In this document: positions 8,916 to 16,864 of the stretch, piece after piece | Layout of the letters: each line of letters starts with the position of its first letter | Position numbering within the stretch: position 1 is the stretch's first letter | Source: Chloroflexota bacterium | Lineage (GTDB): Bacteria > Chloroflexota > Anaerolineae > Anaerolineales > UBA11579 | DNA: 64,000 nt | Direction of reading: 5' to 3' | Assembly (NCBI GenBank): GCA_016191875.1 | Contig: JACPVG010000003.1 | Coordinates: 1 to 64,000 of the forward strand | Program-made: the position numbers and the translations under genes | Notes under the pieces: model-generated | What the model was told of the DNA's origin: nothing | Databases searched by the model: none | Seen by the model: only the letters and a program-made list of their open reading frames with translations

Positions 8916-9893
8916 TTACGTCTTCGCTTTCAACTTCTCCAAGGCTTTGGCGGCGTGCTCCGGCACGTACTGGTCTTCATGCTTTAGGAACGGTTTGATG
9001 TGCGCGATAGCGCGCGGGTCGCCCAGTTGGCCCAGCGCGGTGATCGCCCAACCGATGGCGCCGGTATTGGGACTCGAAAGCAGGTTAACCAACGGGTCAA
9101 AGGCACGCAGGTCGCCCAACTCGCCCAGCAACCGCGCCGGGTTGTGGAAGACATCCCACTCTTCCCAGGGCATTCCGGCTTCCAGCATCTCGATCAGCGG
9201 CTCGACGGCTTCCGGCGAGCGCAGTTTCGCCAGCCCATCAAAAGCGGCTGCCCGCGGATTCAGCCGGGTGTCTTTGAACCAGTGCAGGAGCACCGGCAGG
9301 GCGCGGGGTTCGTGCATGTCTTCCAGGGCGCGCAATGTCTGTGTGACCTGCATCTCGCTGAGGTCATCCGGATGCGCCAGCAGATCGAACACCGGGTCGG
9401 CTGCCTCCGGCCCCACCCGCCCCAGCAGTTTTGCGGCCTTGTACTGCAACCTGCCATCCGTCGTGGTCTTCAGCGTCTCCATGAGTAGGGGGATATTGGT
9501 GGCATCCACCCGATACTCCTCATCTTCGAGCGCCTCGAAGGCCATCTCGCTGATTCGCTCTTCCTTGTCTAACGCGTACTCCAGGAGACCGGCCAGCCCG
9601 GCCGGTCCTTCGCCGCGCAGCCGCTTGATGTCGGCGGGCTTGTTCGGCTTCGCCTTGATCTCCTCCCAGCGCTTCTTGATCGCGGGGTCGAGCGCGGCGG
9701 CCTTCTCCTGCGCCGCTCTGGCCTCCTCCTTCATGCCCATGTGAATCAGGGAAATGGCCATTTCCCAGTACAGTTCTCCGCAGTTGGGGTCCATCTGAAT
9801 CGCCTGCCGATAGTACTGGAGGGCGGCGGCGTAATCTCCCCGCCACTGTTCTTTCTGCGCCTGTTCGAAATACGGATTGTTCTTGATTGGCAT
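8916..9893 (-). CDS. TPR plus HEAT-like repeat protein
   Basis: 325 residues. The ATG at 9893 (MPIKNNPYFEQ) has GGAGG 7 nt upstream; the frame stays open further 5' without such a site. The N-terminus carries a tetratricopeptide pair (DYAAALQYYRQAIQMDPNCG and the following GELYWEMAISLIHMGMKEEA). From about residue 95 on, HEAT/PBS-lyase-type repeats follow, for instance DGRLQYKAAKLLGRVG, EPRALPVLLHWF and GAIGWAITALGQLGDPRAI. This is a protein-protein scaffold with no enzymatic motif; its partner is not evident from neighbours. Confidence 0.8.
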   Translation of the reverse strand: MPIKNNPYFEQAQKEQWRGDYAAALQYYRQAIQMDPNCGELYWEMAISLIHMGMKEEARAAQEKAAALDPAIKKRWEEIKAKPNKPADIKRLRGEGPAGLAGLLEYALDKEERISEMAFEALEDEEYRVDATNIPLLMETLKTTTDGRLQYKAAKLLGRVGPEAADPVFDLLAHPDDLSEMQVTQTLRALEDMHEPRALPVLLHWFKDTRLNPRAAAFDGLAKLRSPEAVEPLIEMLEAGMPWEEWDVFHNPARLLGELGDLRAFDPLVNLLSSPNTGAIGWAITALGQLGDPRAIAHIKPFLKHEDQYVPEHAAKALEKLKAKT

Positions 9894-10127
9894 GCCAGCC
9901 TCCTCCATCTTCGCCAATGGGGAAAAGAGCCCGCTGCCCGGCCGATCTCTGCTTCCCCATTGAATTCGGGAAATTTCGTGCGCCCTAACGATGGAACTGA
10001 AATTCCCTGTTGTCGTGTGGCAATTGTCCGCATTCCGCGGGGTCAACTGTCCCCGAATCGCTGCCTGCCCGGCGTGCGCAATGCCCTCGTAGAGGTAGAA
10101 TCCGGCGTGCTGCAGAAGGAGGCCGCC

Positions 10128-10436
10128 ATGCCGATCTACAAGACTGCCCGTTTTGAGGTGAAACCCGAAGCGCTGGAGGAGTGCCTGGGTGCCATCCGGA
10201 CCTTCATCGCCGCGGTACGGGAGAACGAGCCGAGGACGCGGCTGTACCTCTCCCTGCAAGAGCAGGATGCCCCGACCAAATTCCTGCACTACTTCATCTT
10301 TGAGGACCGCGCCGCGGAGCAGTTCCACCGCCAGACCCCCTGGGTGCTGGCCTTCACTGGCGCGCTGTATCCGCACCTGGTCAGCGACGGGGTCAAATTC
10401 CTCGATTACGACCTCGCCGCGACGACGGAGGGGTAG
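10128..10436 (+). CDS. ABM-domain (antibiotic biosynthesis monooxygenase-like) protein
   Basis: 102 residues, the usual length for a single ABM/YgiN ferredoxin-like fold. The start at 10128 has AAGGAGG at spacing 5. Family signs are the N-terminal FEVKPEALEECLGAIRTF, the central LYLSLQEQD and FEDRAAEQFHRQTPW, and the terminal beta strand VKFLDYDL. Relatives are quinol or small-aromatic monooxygenases and heme-degrading proteins; the substrate cannot be given. It stands alone. Confidence 0.75.
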   Translation: MPIYKTARFEVKPEALEECLGAIRTFIAAVRENEPRTRLYLSLQEQDAPTKFLHYFIFEDRAAEQFHRQTPWVLAFTGALYPHLVSDGVKFLDYDLAATTEG

Positions 10437-10470
10437 ATTCGATAGGGCTATCTTTCAACTCAAGGTAAGC

Positions 10471-10504
10471 GCGAGGCAAAGAGTTGCGTAGCAACTCCCC
10501 TCGC
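10471..10504. terminator. Hairpin between convergent genes
   Basis: GCGAGG...GAGTTGC and GCAACTC...CCTCGC pair across a small loop between two converging genes. It lacks a T-tract. The GCAACTC arm also appears in the spacer at about 43128-43143. Confidence 0.4.
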
Positions 10505-10514
10505 ATCTACTGCA

Positions 10515-11507
10515 TCATTTCTGCGCTATCTTCACCAACCCCATCACCGCCGCCCGCGCGCCCATGCTCTTCAGAGTCTCCAGCCAGATGCGCTCCGGCA
10601 GGCCGAACGAATGCCAGAACGGCGGCCACAGCAGATGCGCCAGCGCCGTCAGGCGGTAGTCGTGTTCAAACTCCGCCCACGAATAGGCGATGCCGTGCGA
10701 GGTCAGCCGTTCGTGATACAGCCGGATGCGCCGCATGTCGCTTTCCACGTGCCAGTCCAGCATGTAGGCCACATCGCTGGCGGCCAGGTTGATGTGCCAG
10801 ACCGCCCAATCCACCCACAGCAGGCCCCCGCCCGGTTGGCGCGGCAACAGCAGGTTGCCATAGTGCGGGTCGCCGTGCACCACGGTCAGCGGGGCGGCCG
10901 CCAGCCGCTGCGCCAGCGCCGGGAACGGCCAGCCCGCCAGCAGGCGCCCGTAGAGCGCGGCGGTCTCTGCCGTCAGCGCCTCGCCGGCCGCTTCGGCAAA
11001 CGCGGCGTACCCGTCGAGCGCCACCCTGAATACGAAAGCATAGATATCTTCGGCCAACGGCGCGAGCGGTGCAGTCTTCCCCCACCAGCGGGCGTGGATG
11101 TCGGCCAGTGCCAGGAACGCCGCGTCCTTCATCTCGTCCGGAACGCCGCCCATCCCCTCGCCATCGGCGTGCGTTTCGCTCACGTCCGGGAACAGCGCGT
11201 AGCCGCGCTCCTGCTCGTCGTTGTACCCGGCGACCAACACCGGCAACAGCGGCGCGTCCGGCATGTGTGGCGCGACCTGCTGGTAAAAGAGGGTTTCGTT
11301 GCGCCGCTGGCTGGCCTTGAAGAACACGCGGGTGGGCAGGTCGGGCGGCGCGCCCGGCGCGTAGGTCAGTTGCAGGCGCGCGGCGTCCGCCGTGGTGGCG
11401 CGGGCGTCTTCGGCCATGACCGATTCGACCGGCGCGCCGAGGGCGGTTGACAGCCAAGCGGGGGTGACGCCTGCGAGGGTTTCGGGAACGCGCGCGGTCA
11501 TAGCCAT
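10515..11507 (-). CDS. APH/choline-kinase-like phosphotransferase family protein
   Basis: 330 residues of the aminoglycoside-phosphotransferase-like kinase fold. The catalytic loop is VVHGDPHYGNLLL (about residues 215-227, HGDxxxxN) and the metal-binding Asp follows in LLWVDWAVW. The N-terminal lobe holds RVFFKAS, the likely ATP-binding Lys. Relatives phosphorylate small alcohols or antibiotics; the substrate is not predictable, and its presence alone is no evidence of resistance. ATGs at 11507 and 11501 are both possible and neither has a clear ribosome-binding site. Confidence 0.8.
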   Translation of the reverse strand: MAMTARVPETLAGVTPAWLSTALGAPVESVMAEDARATTADAARLQLTYAPGAPPDLPTRVFFKASQRRNETLFYQQVAPHMPDAPLLPVLVAGYNDEQERGYALFPDVSETHADGEGMGGVPDEMKDAAFLALADIHARWWGKTAPLAPLAEDIYAFVFRVALDGYAAFAEAAGEALTAETAALYGRLLAGWPFPALAQRLAAAPLTVVHGDPHYGNLLLPRQPGGGLLWVDWAVWHINLAASDVAYMLDWHVESDMRRIRLYHERLTSHGIAYSWAEFEHDYRLTALAHLLWPPFWHSFGLPERIWLETLKSMGARAAVMGLVKIAQK

Positions 11508-11604
11508 TCGTAATCAGGATATTCGCTTTCCGCAGTAGGCGACACGCAGATGATACTTGATTATCTGGCTGTGCCTGCCCATGCCGCTAGCCCATTCTCC
11601 ACCC

Positions 11605-11659
11605 TTGACACAAAATAACAACTCGTATACTATTTACCCAATTTATTGTTAACCGAGTT
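11605..11659 (+). promoter_or_regulatory. Promoter and possible operator of padR
   Basis: TTGACA (11605-11610) is followed after 17 nt by TACTAT (11628-11633), with TATACT overlapping at 15 nt. AACTCG (11620-11625) and CGAGTT (11654-11659) form an inverted repeat around the start site. PadR proteins often repress their own operon, so this is a reasonable operator candidate. AT content is clearly higher than in the flanks. Confidence 0.5.
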
Positions 11660-11760
11660 AGTATTTAGGGTTTCAGCGGCCAATCCCTGCCCGGAGCCCC
11701 AAGGAGCGCGAACATTCAACGGACCACTCCCTCCCAAAATCATAAGAGGAACGGCTGACC

Positions 11761-12339
11761 ATGTCCGTCCGCAATGCCATCCTCGGCCTGCTGGCCCAGA
11801 AACCCCGCCACGGCTACGAACTGTACACCGCCTTTGAGGCCGTGGTCGGCGGCGACAGCAACTGGGCCATCAAGCCCGCCCAGGTGTATTCCACGCTCAA
11901 CCGCCTGGAAGAAGCCGGGCTGGTGCGCCAGCAGCCCAACGGTGATGCCGAAAAGAACATCTACGGCATCACGCCCGAAGGGCTGGCCGCCCTGCACGAC
12001 TGGTTCGCCCGCGGCGTGCCGCAGGAGCACCAGCGCGACGAGTTTTTCGTCAAACTGATGGTGGCGCTCGCCAGCGGCGAAGCCGACCCCGGCCGCCTGC
12101 TCCAGACCCAGCGCGCCGCGCTCTACCAGGAACTGCACGCCGCCACCACCCAGCGCGACCGCTTCGACCCGCGGCGCGAAATGGCGCAAATCCTGTTGCT
12201 GGACAAGGCCATCATGCATCTTGAAGCCGACCTGCGCTGGCTGGACATCACCGAATCGCGCCTCGAAGAGGTCAAGGGCCAGCCGCTGCCGGAGCCTGAA
12301 ATGCGCCGCCGCGGCCGCCCAAAGAAAAAGACCAATTGA
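11761..12339 (+). CDS. PadR-family transcriptional regulator
   Basis: 192 residues. The N-terminal winged helix is typical PadR: ILGLLAQKPRHGYEL, then VYSTLNRLEEAGLV and the wing YGITPEGLAAL. A C-terminal helical part (about residues 85-170) serves dimerisation. The tail MRRRGRPKKK looks like an AT-hook, which is uncommon in this family and may add DNA contacts. It is followed 27 nt later by an ABC exporter, the classic PadR arrangement in which the regulator represses a transporter and itself. Confidence 0.88.
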   Translation: MSVRNAILGLLAQKPRHGYELYTAFEAVVGGDSNWAIKPAQVYSTLNRLEEAGLVRQQPNGDAEKNIYGITPEGLAALHDWFARGVPQEHQRDEFFVKLMVALASGEADPGRLLQTQRAALYQELHAATTQRDRFDPRREMAQILLLDKAIMHLEADLRWLDITESRLEEVKGQPLPEPEMRRRGRPKKKTN

Positions 12340-12366
12340 GACATCATCCATTTCAAGGAGACAACC

Positions 12367-13110
12367 ATGAACACCGTCGAAACACGTGAACTCACCAAGA
12401 TCTATGGCAGCGGCGACACCGCCGTCACCGCCCTCGACAGCATCAGCATCCACGCTGCCGAAGGCGAATTCGTGGCCGTGATGGGCCCCAGCGGCTGCGG
12501 CAAAAGCACCCTGCTGCACCTGCTGGGCGGCCTCGACCACCCCACCCGCGGCAAAGTCATCATCAGCGGCCAGGACGTGGCCGAAATGACCGACGACGCC
12601 CTCACCGAACTGCGCCGCCGCCAGATGGGCTTCGTCTTCCAATTCTTCAACCTCCTCCCCGTATTGAGCGCGGTGGAAAACGCCGCCCTGCCCATCATGC
12701 TCGACGGCGTGAAGCCCGACGAGGCCAAAGCCAAAGCCACCGAGTGGCTGACCCGCTTCGGCCTCGCCGACCGCCTCGTCAACCGGCCCGACCAGCTCTC
12801 CGGCGGCCAGCAGCAGCGCGTCGCCGTGGCCCGCGCCCTGGTGTCCGAGCCCAAACTGGTGCTAGCCGATGAACCCACCGGCAACCTCGATACCCGCTCC
12901 GGCGATGAGATCGCCGCTCTGCTGCGCGAGGTCAGCCAGAAGTATGGCCGCACGGTGGTCATGGTCAGCCACGACCCGCGCATCGCCGCCTACGCCGACC
13001 GCATCATCTTCCTCAAGGACGGCAAAGTCATCGACGAAACCGTGCTGGAGCAGAAGAACGGCAAGAACGCCGAGATGGTCGCCGAACGCATGACGAAACT
13101 GGCGCATTGA
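12367..13110 (+). CDS. MacB/LolD-type ABC transporter ATPase
   Basis: 247 residues. Walker A is GPSGCGKST (about residues 41-49), the Q loop follows in FQFFNLLP, the signature is LSGGQQQR, Walker B is [12 protein letters not shown] and the H-loop His is in MVSHD. LolD/MacB features include the conserved FNLLP and the short length. It lies between padR and an FtsX-type permease and should energise it. AAGGAG precedes the ATG. Confidence 0.92.
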   Translation: MNTVETRELTKIYGSGDTAVTALDSISIHAAEGEFVAVMGPSGCGKSTLLHLLGGLDHPTRGKVIISGQDVAEMTDDALTELRRRQMGFVFQFFNLLPVLSAVENAALPIMLDGVKPDEAKAKATEWLTRFGLADRLVNRPDQLSGGQQQRVAVARALVSEPKLVLADEPTGNLDTRSGDEIAALLREVSQKYGRTVVMVSHDPRIAAYADRIIFLKDGKVIDETVLEQKNGKNAEMVAERMTKLAH

Positions 13111-13180
13111 ACCGGGCCTCACCCCCCCGGCCCCCTCTCCATAAAATGGGGAGGGTAAGTCGAGAAGAAAGGCAAAACCC

Positions 13181-15736
13181 ATGAACCTCAACCTCACCCT
13201 CGCCGCCCGCTACCTGGCGGGCCGTAAACTGCGCACCTTCCTCACCACCCTGGCCATCGTCTTCGGCGTGGTCATCCTGTTCGGCATGAACATCATTCTG
13301 CCCAGCATGATGCAGGCGCTCGAAGCCAACATGAAGGCCGCCGCCGGCGTGGTCGATTTCTCCGTCACCAGCGTTTCCGGCGAGGCCTTCGACCCGGCCG
13401 TGATGGCGCGCCTGGACGGCATCCAAGAGATCACCGCCATCGCGCCGGCTTTCGTGCGCACCTTCAACCTGGGCGCGGATTTCTTTGACAATGACCCCGC
13501 CACGGCAGATCGCATTACCGCCATCCAACTGGTGGGCATGGACCCGGACGCCGTGCAGACGCTGCGCGCCTTCCCCATCGCCAGCGGCCGCTTCCTACAA
13601 ACCAGTGACTCAGACGCCGCCGTCATCAGCCAGTCGCTGGCCGATGCCCTGCGGCTGACCGTGGGCGACACCCTCACCCTGCCGACGGTCAACGGCCTCA
13701 CCGACCTGACCATCGTCGGCCTGCTGCCGCCGCGCACCCTGCCCGGCAACGAGGAAGTGTTCGTCACGCTCGGCGCCGCCCAGGCGATGGGCGGTCAGCC
13801 GGGACGCATCACCACCATCGACCTCAACGTCGCGCTCGACGCCGGCGACCAGGAAGGCCGCGACGCCGTGGCGGCCGAGATCCAATCCAGTCTCGGATCG
13901 TCCTATGTGATCGGCGCGCTCACCAGCGGCGCGGATGTGTTCGCCGCGCTGCAGATGGGCCAGGCTATCCTCAGCATGTTCGGCATCATGGCCCTGTTCA
14001 TGGGCGGGTTCGTCATCCACAACACCTTCCGCACCGTGCTGATGGAACGCCAGCACGACATCGGCATGCTGCGCGCCGTCGGCGCCTCGCGCCGCACCAT
14101 CCTCAACCTGTTCATCACCGAAGGGCTGGTGCAGGGCGTGCTGGGCACGCTGGTTGGCCTCGCCCTGGGCTATCTGTTCGGCGTCGGCATCCTCAAGTTC
14201 GCCGAGGGTCCCATCAGCACCTTCGTCAACATCCGGCTGGATACGCCGGTGGTTGAACCCGGCATCGTCCTGCTTTCAATTTTTATGGGCATTGGCGTCA
14301 CCGTGGTGGCGGGCGTCCTGCCCGCCGTGCGCGCCAGCCGCATCAGTCCGCTGGATGCGCTGCGCCCCACCAGTGCCCAGGCAGATTTTGAACGCGAGCG
14401 CGGCCGCGGCTTCTGGGTCGGCGCGCTGCTGGTGGCGCTATCGCTGGTCATGCTGTTCATCGGCCAGGATGCGATGATCGCCGCCGGCGGGTTCGTCTTC
14501 CTCATCGGGCTCGTCTTCCTTGCCCCCGCCATCGTGCGTCCCATCACCGATATGTTCAGCGTTCTGCTGGGCCGGCTATATGCCCGCGAAGGCACTGGTG
14601 AAGTGGCGCGCGGCAACATGCTGCGCCAGCCCGCCCGCGTCGCTGCCACCGCCAGCGCCACGATGATCGGCCTCGCCGTCATTGTCGCGGTCGGCGCCGT
14701 GCTGACGAGCATGACCGGCACCATGACCAACCTGCTGCGCAAGAACCTGGGCAGCGACTACCTGATGGTGCCGCCGTCTATCGGCCTGTGGGCCAGCAAT
14801 GTCGGCGCCAGCGAGGGACTGGCCGAAGAACTGGCCGCCATCCAGGGCGTCGGGCCGGTGGCCACCACCCGCTTTGCCGGCAGCGCCTCAGAAGGCGTGG
14901 CCATCTCCCTGCTTGGCATCGACCCGGCCATCTACCCGCAGGTCAGCGGCATGGCTTTCCAGGAGGGCGATGAGAGCGCTTATGACGACCTCGCCGCCGG
15001 CCGAAGCATGATTGTGAACGGTGCTTTCCTGCTCGCCACCGGCGCCGAACTGGGCGACACCCTTGAACTCGCCACGCCCGACGGCGTGCAGTCCTACCGC
15101 ATCGCCGCCGTGGCCGCAGATATGCTCAACCCCAAAGTCACTACCGCTTTCATCTCGCAGGCCAACATGGCCGCAGACTTCGGCCGCGCCGAGGACGTGC
15201 TCATCCAACTGAATCTTGAAGAGGGAGCCGAAGCGGAATCAGTGGACTCCCAGATTCGGGCATTGATGCACGACTACCCGCAGTTCAACACCATCGCCGG
15301 GCGCGCCTACGTAGAGCAGATGCTGGAGTTGCTCAACGTGGCCTTCAGCGCGCTGTACTTCCTGCTCGCCTTCCTGGCCGTGCCTTCGCTGATTGCCATG
15401 CTCAACACGCTGGCCATCAGCGTCATCGAGCGCACCCGCGAGATAGGCATGCTGCGCGCCGTGGGCGCCACCCGCCGCCAGGTGCGCCGCATGGTGACCG
15501 CCGAAGCGCTGTTACTTGCGGGCATCGGCACCGGCATGGGCCTGCTCAGCGGCCTCTACCTGGGCTACTCCTGGGTGGTTGCCATGGAAGCCTTCTTCCC
15601 GCTGGAATACTCGTTCCCCATCGCCGGGCTGATTGCCGGTCTCTCCACCGGCCTCATCTTCGGCGCGCTCGCCGGGCTGATTCCCGCCCGCCAGGCCGCG
15701 AAGATGGATGTGGTCGCCGCCCTGCGGTATGAGTAA
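13181..15736 (+). CDS. FtsX-like ABC transporter permease (two FtsX domains)
   Basis: 851 residues. It has an N-terminal membrane helix (about 20-40), an extracytoplasmic MacB-type periplasmic-core domain, and a first FtsX domain of three to four helices with the conserved ERQHDIGMLRAVGASR. A second outer domain follows, then a second FtsX domain near the C-terminus with ERTREIGMLRAVGATR. This duplicated ABC3 layout is usual in monoderm-type mechanotransmission exporters that act on lipids, lipoproteins or peptides. It is transcribed with the ATPase (70-nt gap holding a small CCCTCTCC/GGGGAGGG hairpin) and ends at the 15741 hairpin. Confidence 0.9.
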   Translation: MNLNLTLAARYLAGRKLRTFLTTLAIVFGVVILFGMNIILPSMMQALEANMKAAAGVVDFSVTSVSGEAFDPAVMARLDGIQEITAIAPAFVRTFNLGADFFDNDPATADRITAIQLVGMDPDAVQTLRAFPIASGRFLQTSDSDAAVISQSLADALRLTVGDTLTLPTVNGLTDLTIVGLLPPRTLPGNEEVFVTLGAAQAMGGQPGRITTIDLNVALDAGDQEGRDAVAAEIQSSLGSSYVIGALTSGADVFAALQMGQAILSMFGIMALFMGGFVIHNTFRTVLMERQHDIGMLRAVGASRRTILNLFITEGLVQGVLGTLVGLALGYLFGVGILKFAEGPISTFVNIRLDTPVVEPGIVLLSIFMGIGVTVVAGVLPAVRASRISPLDALRPTSAQADFERERGRGFWVGALLVALSLVMLFIGQDAMIAAGGFVFLIGLVFLAPAIVRPITDMFSVLLGRLYAREGTGEVARGNMLRQPARVAATASATMIGLAVIVAVGAVLTSMTGTMTNLLRKNLGSDYLMVPPSIGLWASNVGASEGLAEELAAIQGVGPVATTRFAGSASEGVAISLLGIDPAIYPQVSGMAFQEGDESAYDDLAAGRSMIVNGAFLLATGAELGDTLELATPDGVQSYRIAAVAADMLNPKVTTAFISQANMAADFGRAEDVLIQLNLEEGAEAESVDSQIRALMHDYPQFNTIAGRAYVEQMLELLNVAFSALYFLLAFLAVPSLIAMLNTLAISVIERTREIGMLRAVGATRRQVRRMVTAEALLLAGIGTGMGLLSGLYLGYSWVVAMEAFFPLEYSFPIAGLIAGLSTGLIFGALAGLIPARQAAKMDVVAALRYE

Positions 15737-15740
15737 ACAA

Positions 15741-15775
15741 TAGACCCCAAAGGTTTTCGAAACCTTTTGGGTCTA
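15741..15775 (+). terminator. Terminator-like palindrome after the first exporter
   Basis: TAGACCCCAAAGGTTT (15741-15756) pairs with AAACCTTTTGGGTCTA (15760-15775) with one mismatch. It is the third member of the GACCCCAAAGG palindrome family in the window. Confidence 0.6.
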
Positions 15776-15789
15776 TTACTTCACAAACA

Positions 15790-15817
15790 AACAGGCCGCC
15801 CAGTTGGGCGGCCTGTT
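15790..15817 (-). terminator. Intrinsic terminator reading on the minus strand
   Basis: A perfect 13-bp hairpin (15790-15802 with 15805-15817, GGCCGCCCA type). On the minus strand it is followed by TGTTTGTG. It is placed to end the broken SDR gene just upstream on that strand. Confidence 0.6.
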
Positions 15818-15825
15818 CGCGTCCC

Positions 15826-15915
15826 TCACCCATTCGGCAGGGTGAACCCGCCATCCACCACCAGGGTGTGGTCGCGAATCTTGAAGGCGTCTTTGGCCAT
15901 GCCTGGCCCACGCCT
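15826..15915 (-). pseudogene. C-terminal remnant of a short-chain dehydrogenase (SDR)
   Basis: On the minus strand the frame ending at 15826 reads ...RDHTLVVDGGFTLPNG then stop. This closely resembles the extreme C-terminus of SDR oxidoreductases (TLxVDGGF). Upstream the frame turns into unrelated low-complexity sequence with no Rossmann fold, so only about 25-30 residues survive. The terminator at 15790-15817 directly behind it supports a former gene. The exporter operon next to it may have replaced the body of the gene. Confidence 0.4.
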
Positions 15916-16024
15916 GCCGATGCCCTCAGCCCGATAAATTTGTTCTTCCTTCTTCGACAAGAAAAAAGGAGGAACACTGCTTTTCCCCGCTTCTCCCTGG
16001 CGCGGCCTTCCCCTTTCCCCTCTC

Positions 16025-16080
16025 TTGACACGCTCGGCAATCAGGACTATTATGGTCACAATTTGTGAACATTCTCACAA
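16025..16080 (+). promoter_or_regulatory. Strong promoter with TGTGA-N6-TCACA operator
   Basis: TTGACA (16025-16030), exactly 17 nt, TATTAT (16048-16053). The palindrome TTGTGA-N6-TCACAA (16063-16080) covers about +3 to +20, and a further TCACAA half-site at 16056-16061 faces the first arm. The position over the start site suggests repression. The symmetry equals the CRP/FNR-family consensus, but other families could bind it. The same arrangement is found at 52468-52523. Confidence 0.65.
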
Positions 16081-16108
16081 GTTTGGCCTGAGAGAGAACC
16101 AGACCGCC

Positions 16109-16861
16109 ATGACCGACCCCTCCTCCGTCCTGCGCGCCGAACAGGTCACCAAGACCTACCAGATGGGCAGCGTGGAAGTTGCCGCCCTGCGCGCCGTGGA
16201 TTTCGACGTGCAGCGCGGCGAATTCGTCGCCATCATGGGCCCGTCCGGCTCCGGCAAATCCACCCTCCTGCACCTGCTCGGTGGGCTGGACCAGCCCACC
16301 CGGGGCGAGATCACCCTGGCCGGGCAGCCGCTCTCTCAATTGAGCGACGACGAGATCACCGTGGTGCGCCGCCGCAAGGTGGGCTTCATCTTCCAGTTCT
16401 ACAACCTCCTGCCCACTCTCAGCGCCCGCGAGAACATCGCCCTGCCGCTGGTCATTGACGGCCAGCCGCTGGATGCCCACGCCGCCCACATCGACGGCCT
16501 GCTCGACCTGGTCAGCCTGGCCGACCGCGGCGGCCACCGGCCGGATCAGCTCTCCGGCGGCCAGCAGCAGCGCGTCGCCATCGCCCGCGCCTTCGTCAAC
16601 CAGCCGGAGATCGTCCTGGCCGACGAACCCACCGGCAACCTGGATTCGCGTTCCGGCGCGGCCATCCTCGAACTGCTGCGCCGCACCTGCCGCGAGATGC
16701 AAGCCACCATCCTGATGGTCACCCACGACCCGCGCGCCGCCTCCTACGCCGACCGGGTGGTGTTCCTCAAGGACGGCGAGGTCGTCCACCACCTCGGCCA
16801 CAACGGCAAGGGCAACAGCATCGAGGCCATCATGGATGTGATGGCCGGGCTGGAACTCTGA
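16109..16861 (+). CDS. MacB/LolD-type ABC transporter ATPase (second system)
   Basis: 250 residues from the ATG at 16109 ([10 protein letters not shown]). Walker A is GPSGSGKST, the Q loop FQFYNLLP, the signature LSGGQQQR, Walker [13 protein letters not shown] and the H-loop VTHD. It is clearly related to the ATPase at 12367 but divergent. It is followed after 3 nt by its permease and then by an HlyD-type adaptor, making a complete three-part export operon under the promoter at 16025. Confidence 0.92.
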   Translation: MTDPSSVLRAEQVTKTYQMGSVEVAALRAVDFDVQRGEFVAIMGPSGSGKSTLLHLLGGLDQPTRGEITLAGQPLSQLSDDEITVVRRRKVGFIFQFYNLLPTLSARENIALPLVIDGQPLDAHAAHIDGLLDLVSLADRGGHRPDQLSGGQQQRVAIARAFVNQPEIVLADEPTGNLDSRSGAAILELLRRTCREMQATILMVTHDPRAASYADRVVFLKDGEVVHHLGHNGKGNSIEAIMDVMAGLEL

Positions 16862-16864
16862 ACC

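Noticed and set aside
10515-11507. Aminoglycoside resistance gene
   Set aside because: The HGDxxxxN loop shows only the broad phosphotransferase fold; there is no similarity that I can see to a defined resistance subfamily, and no mobile context.
11605-11631. PadR promoter read with TATACT as the -10 box
   Set aside because: The spacer would be 15 nt; the overlapping TACTAT at 17 nt fits better, though both are kept in view.
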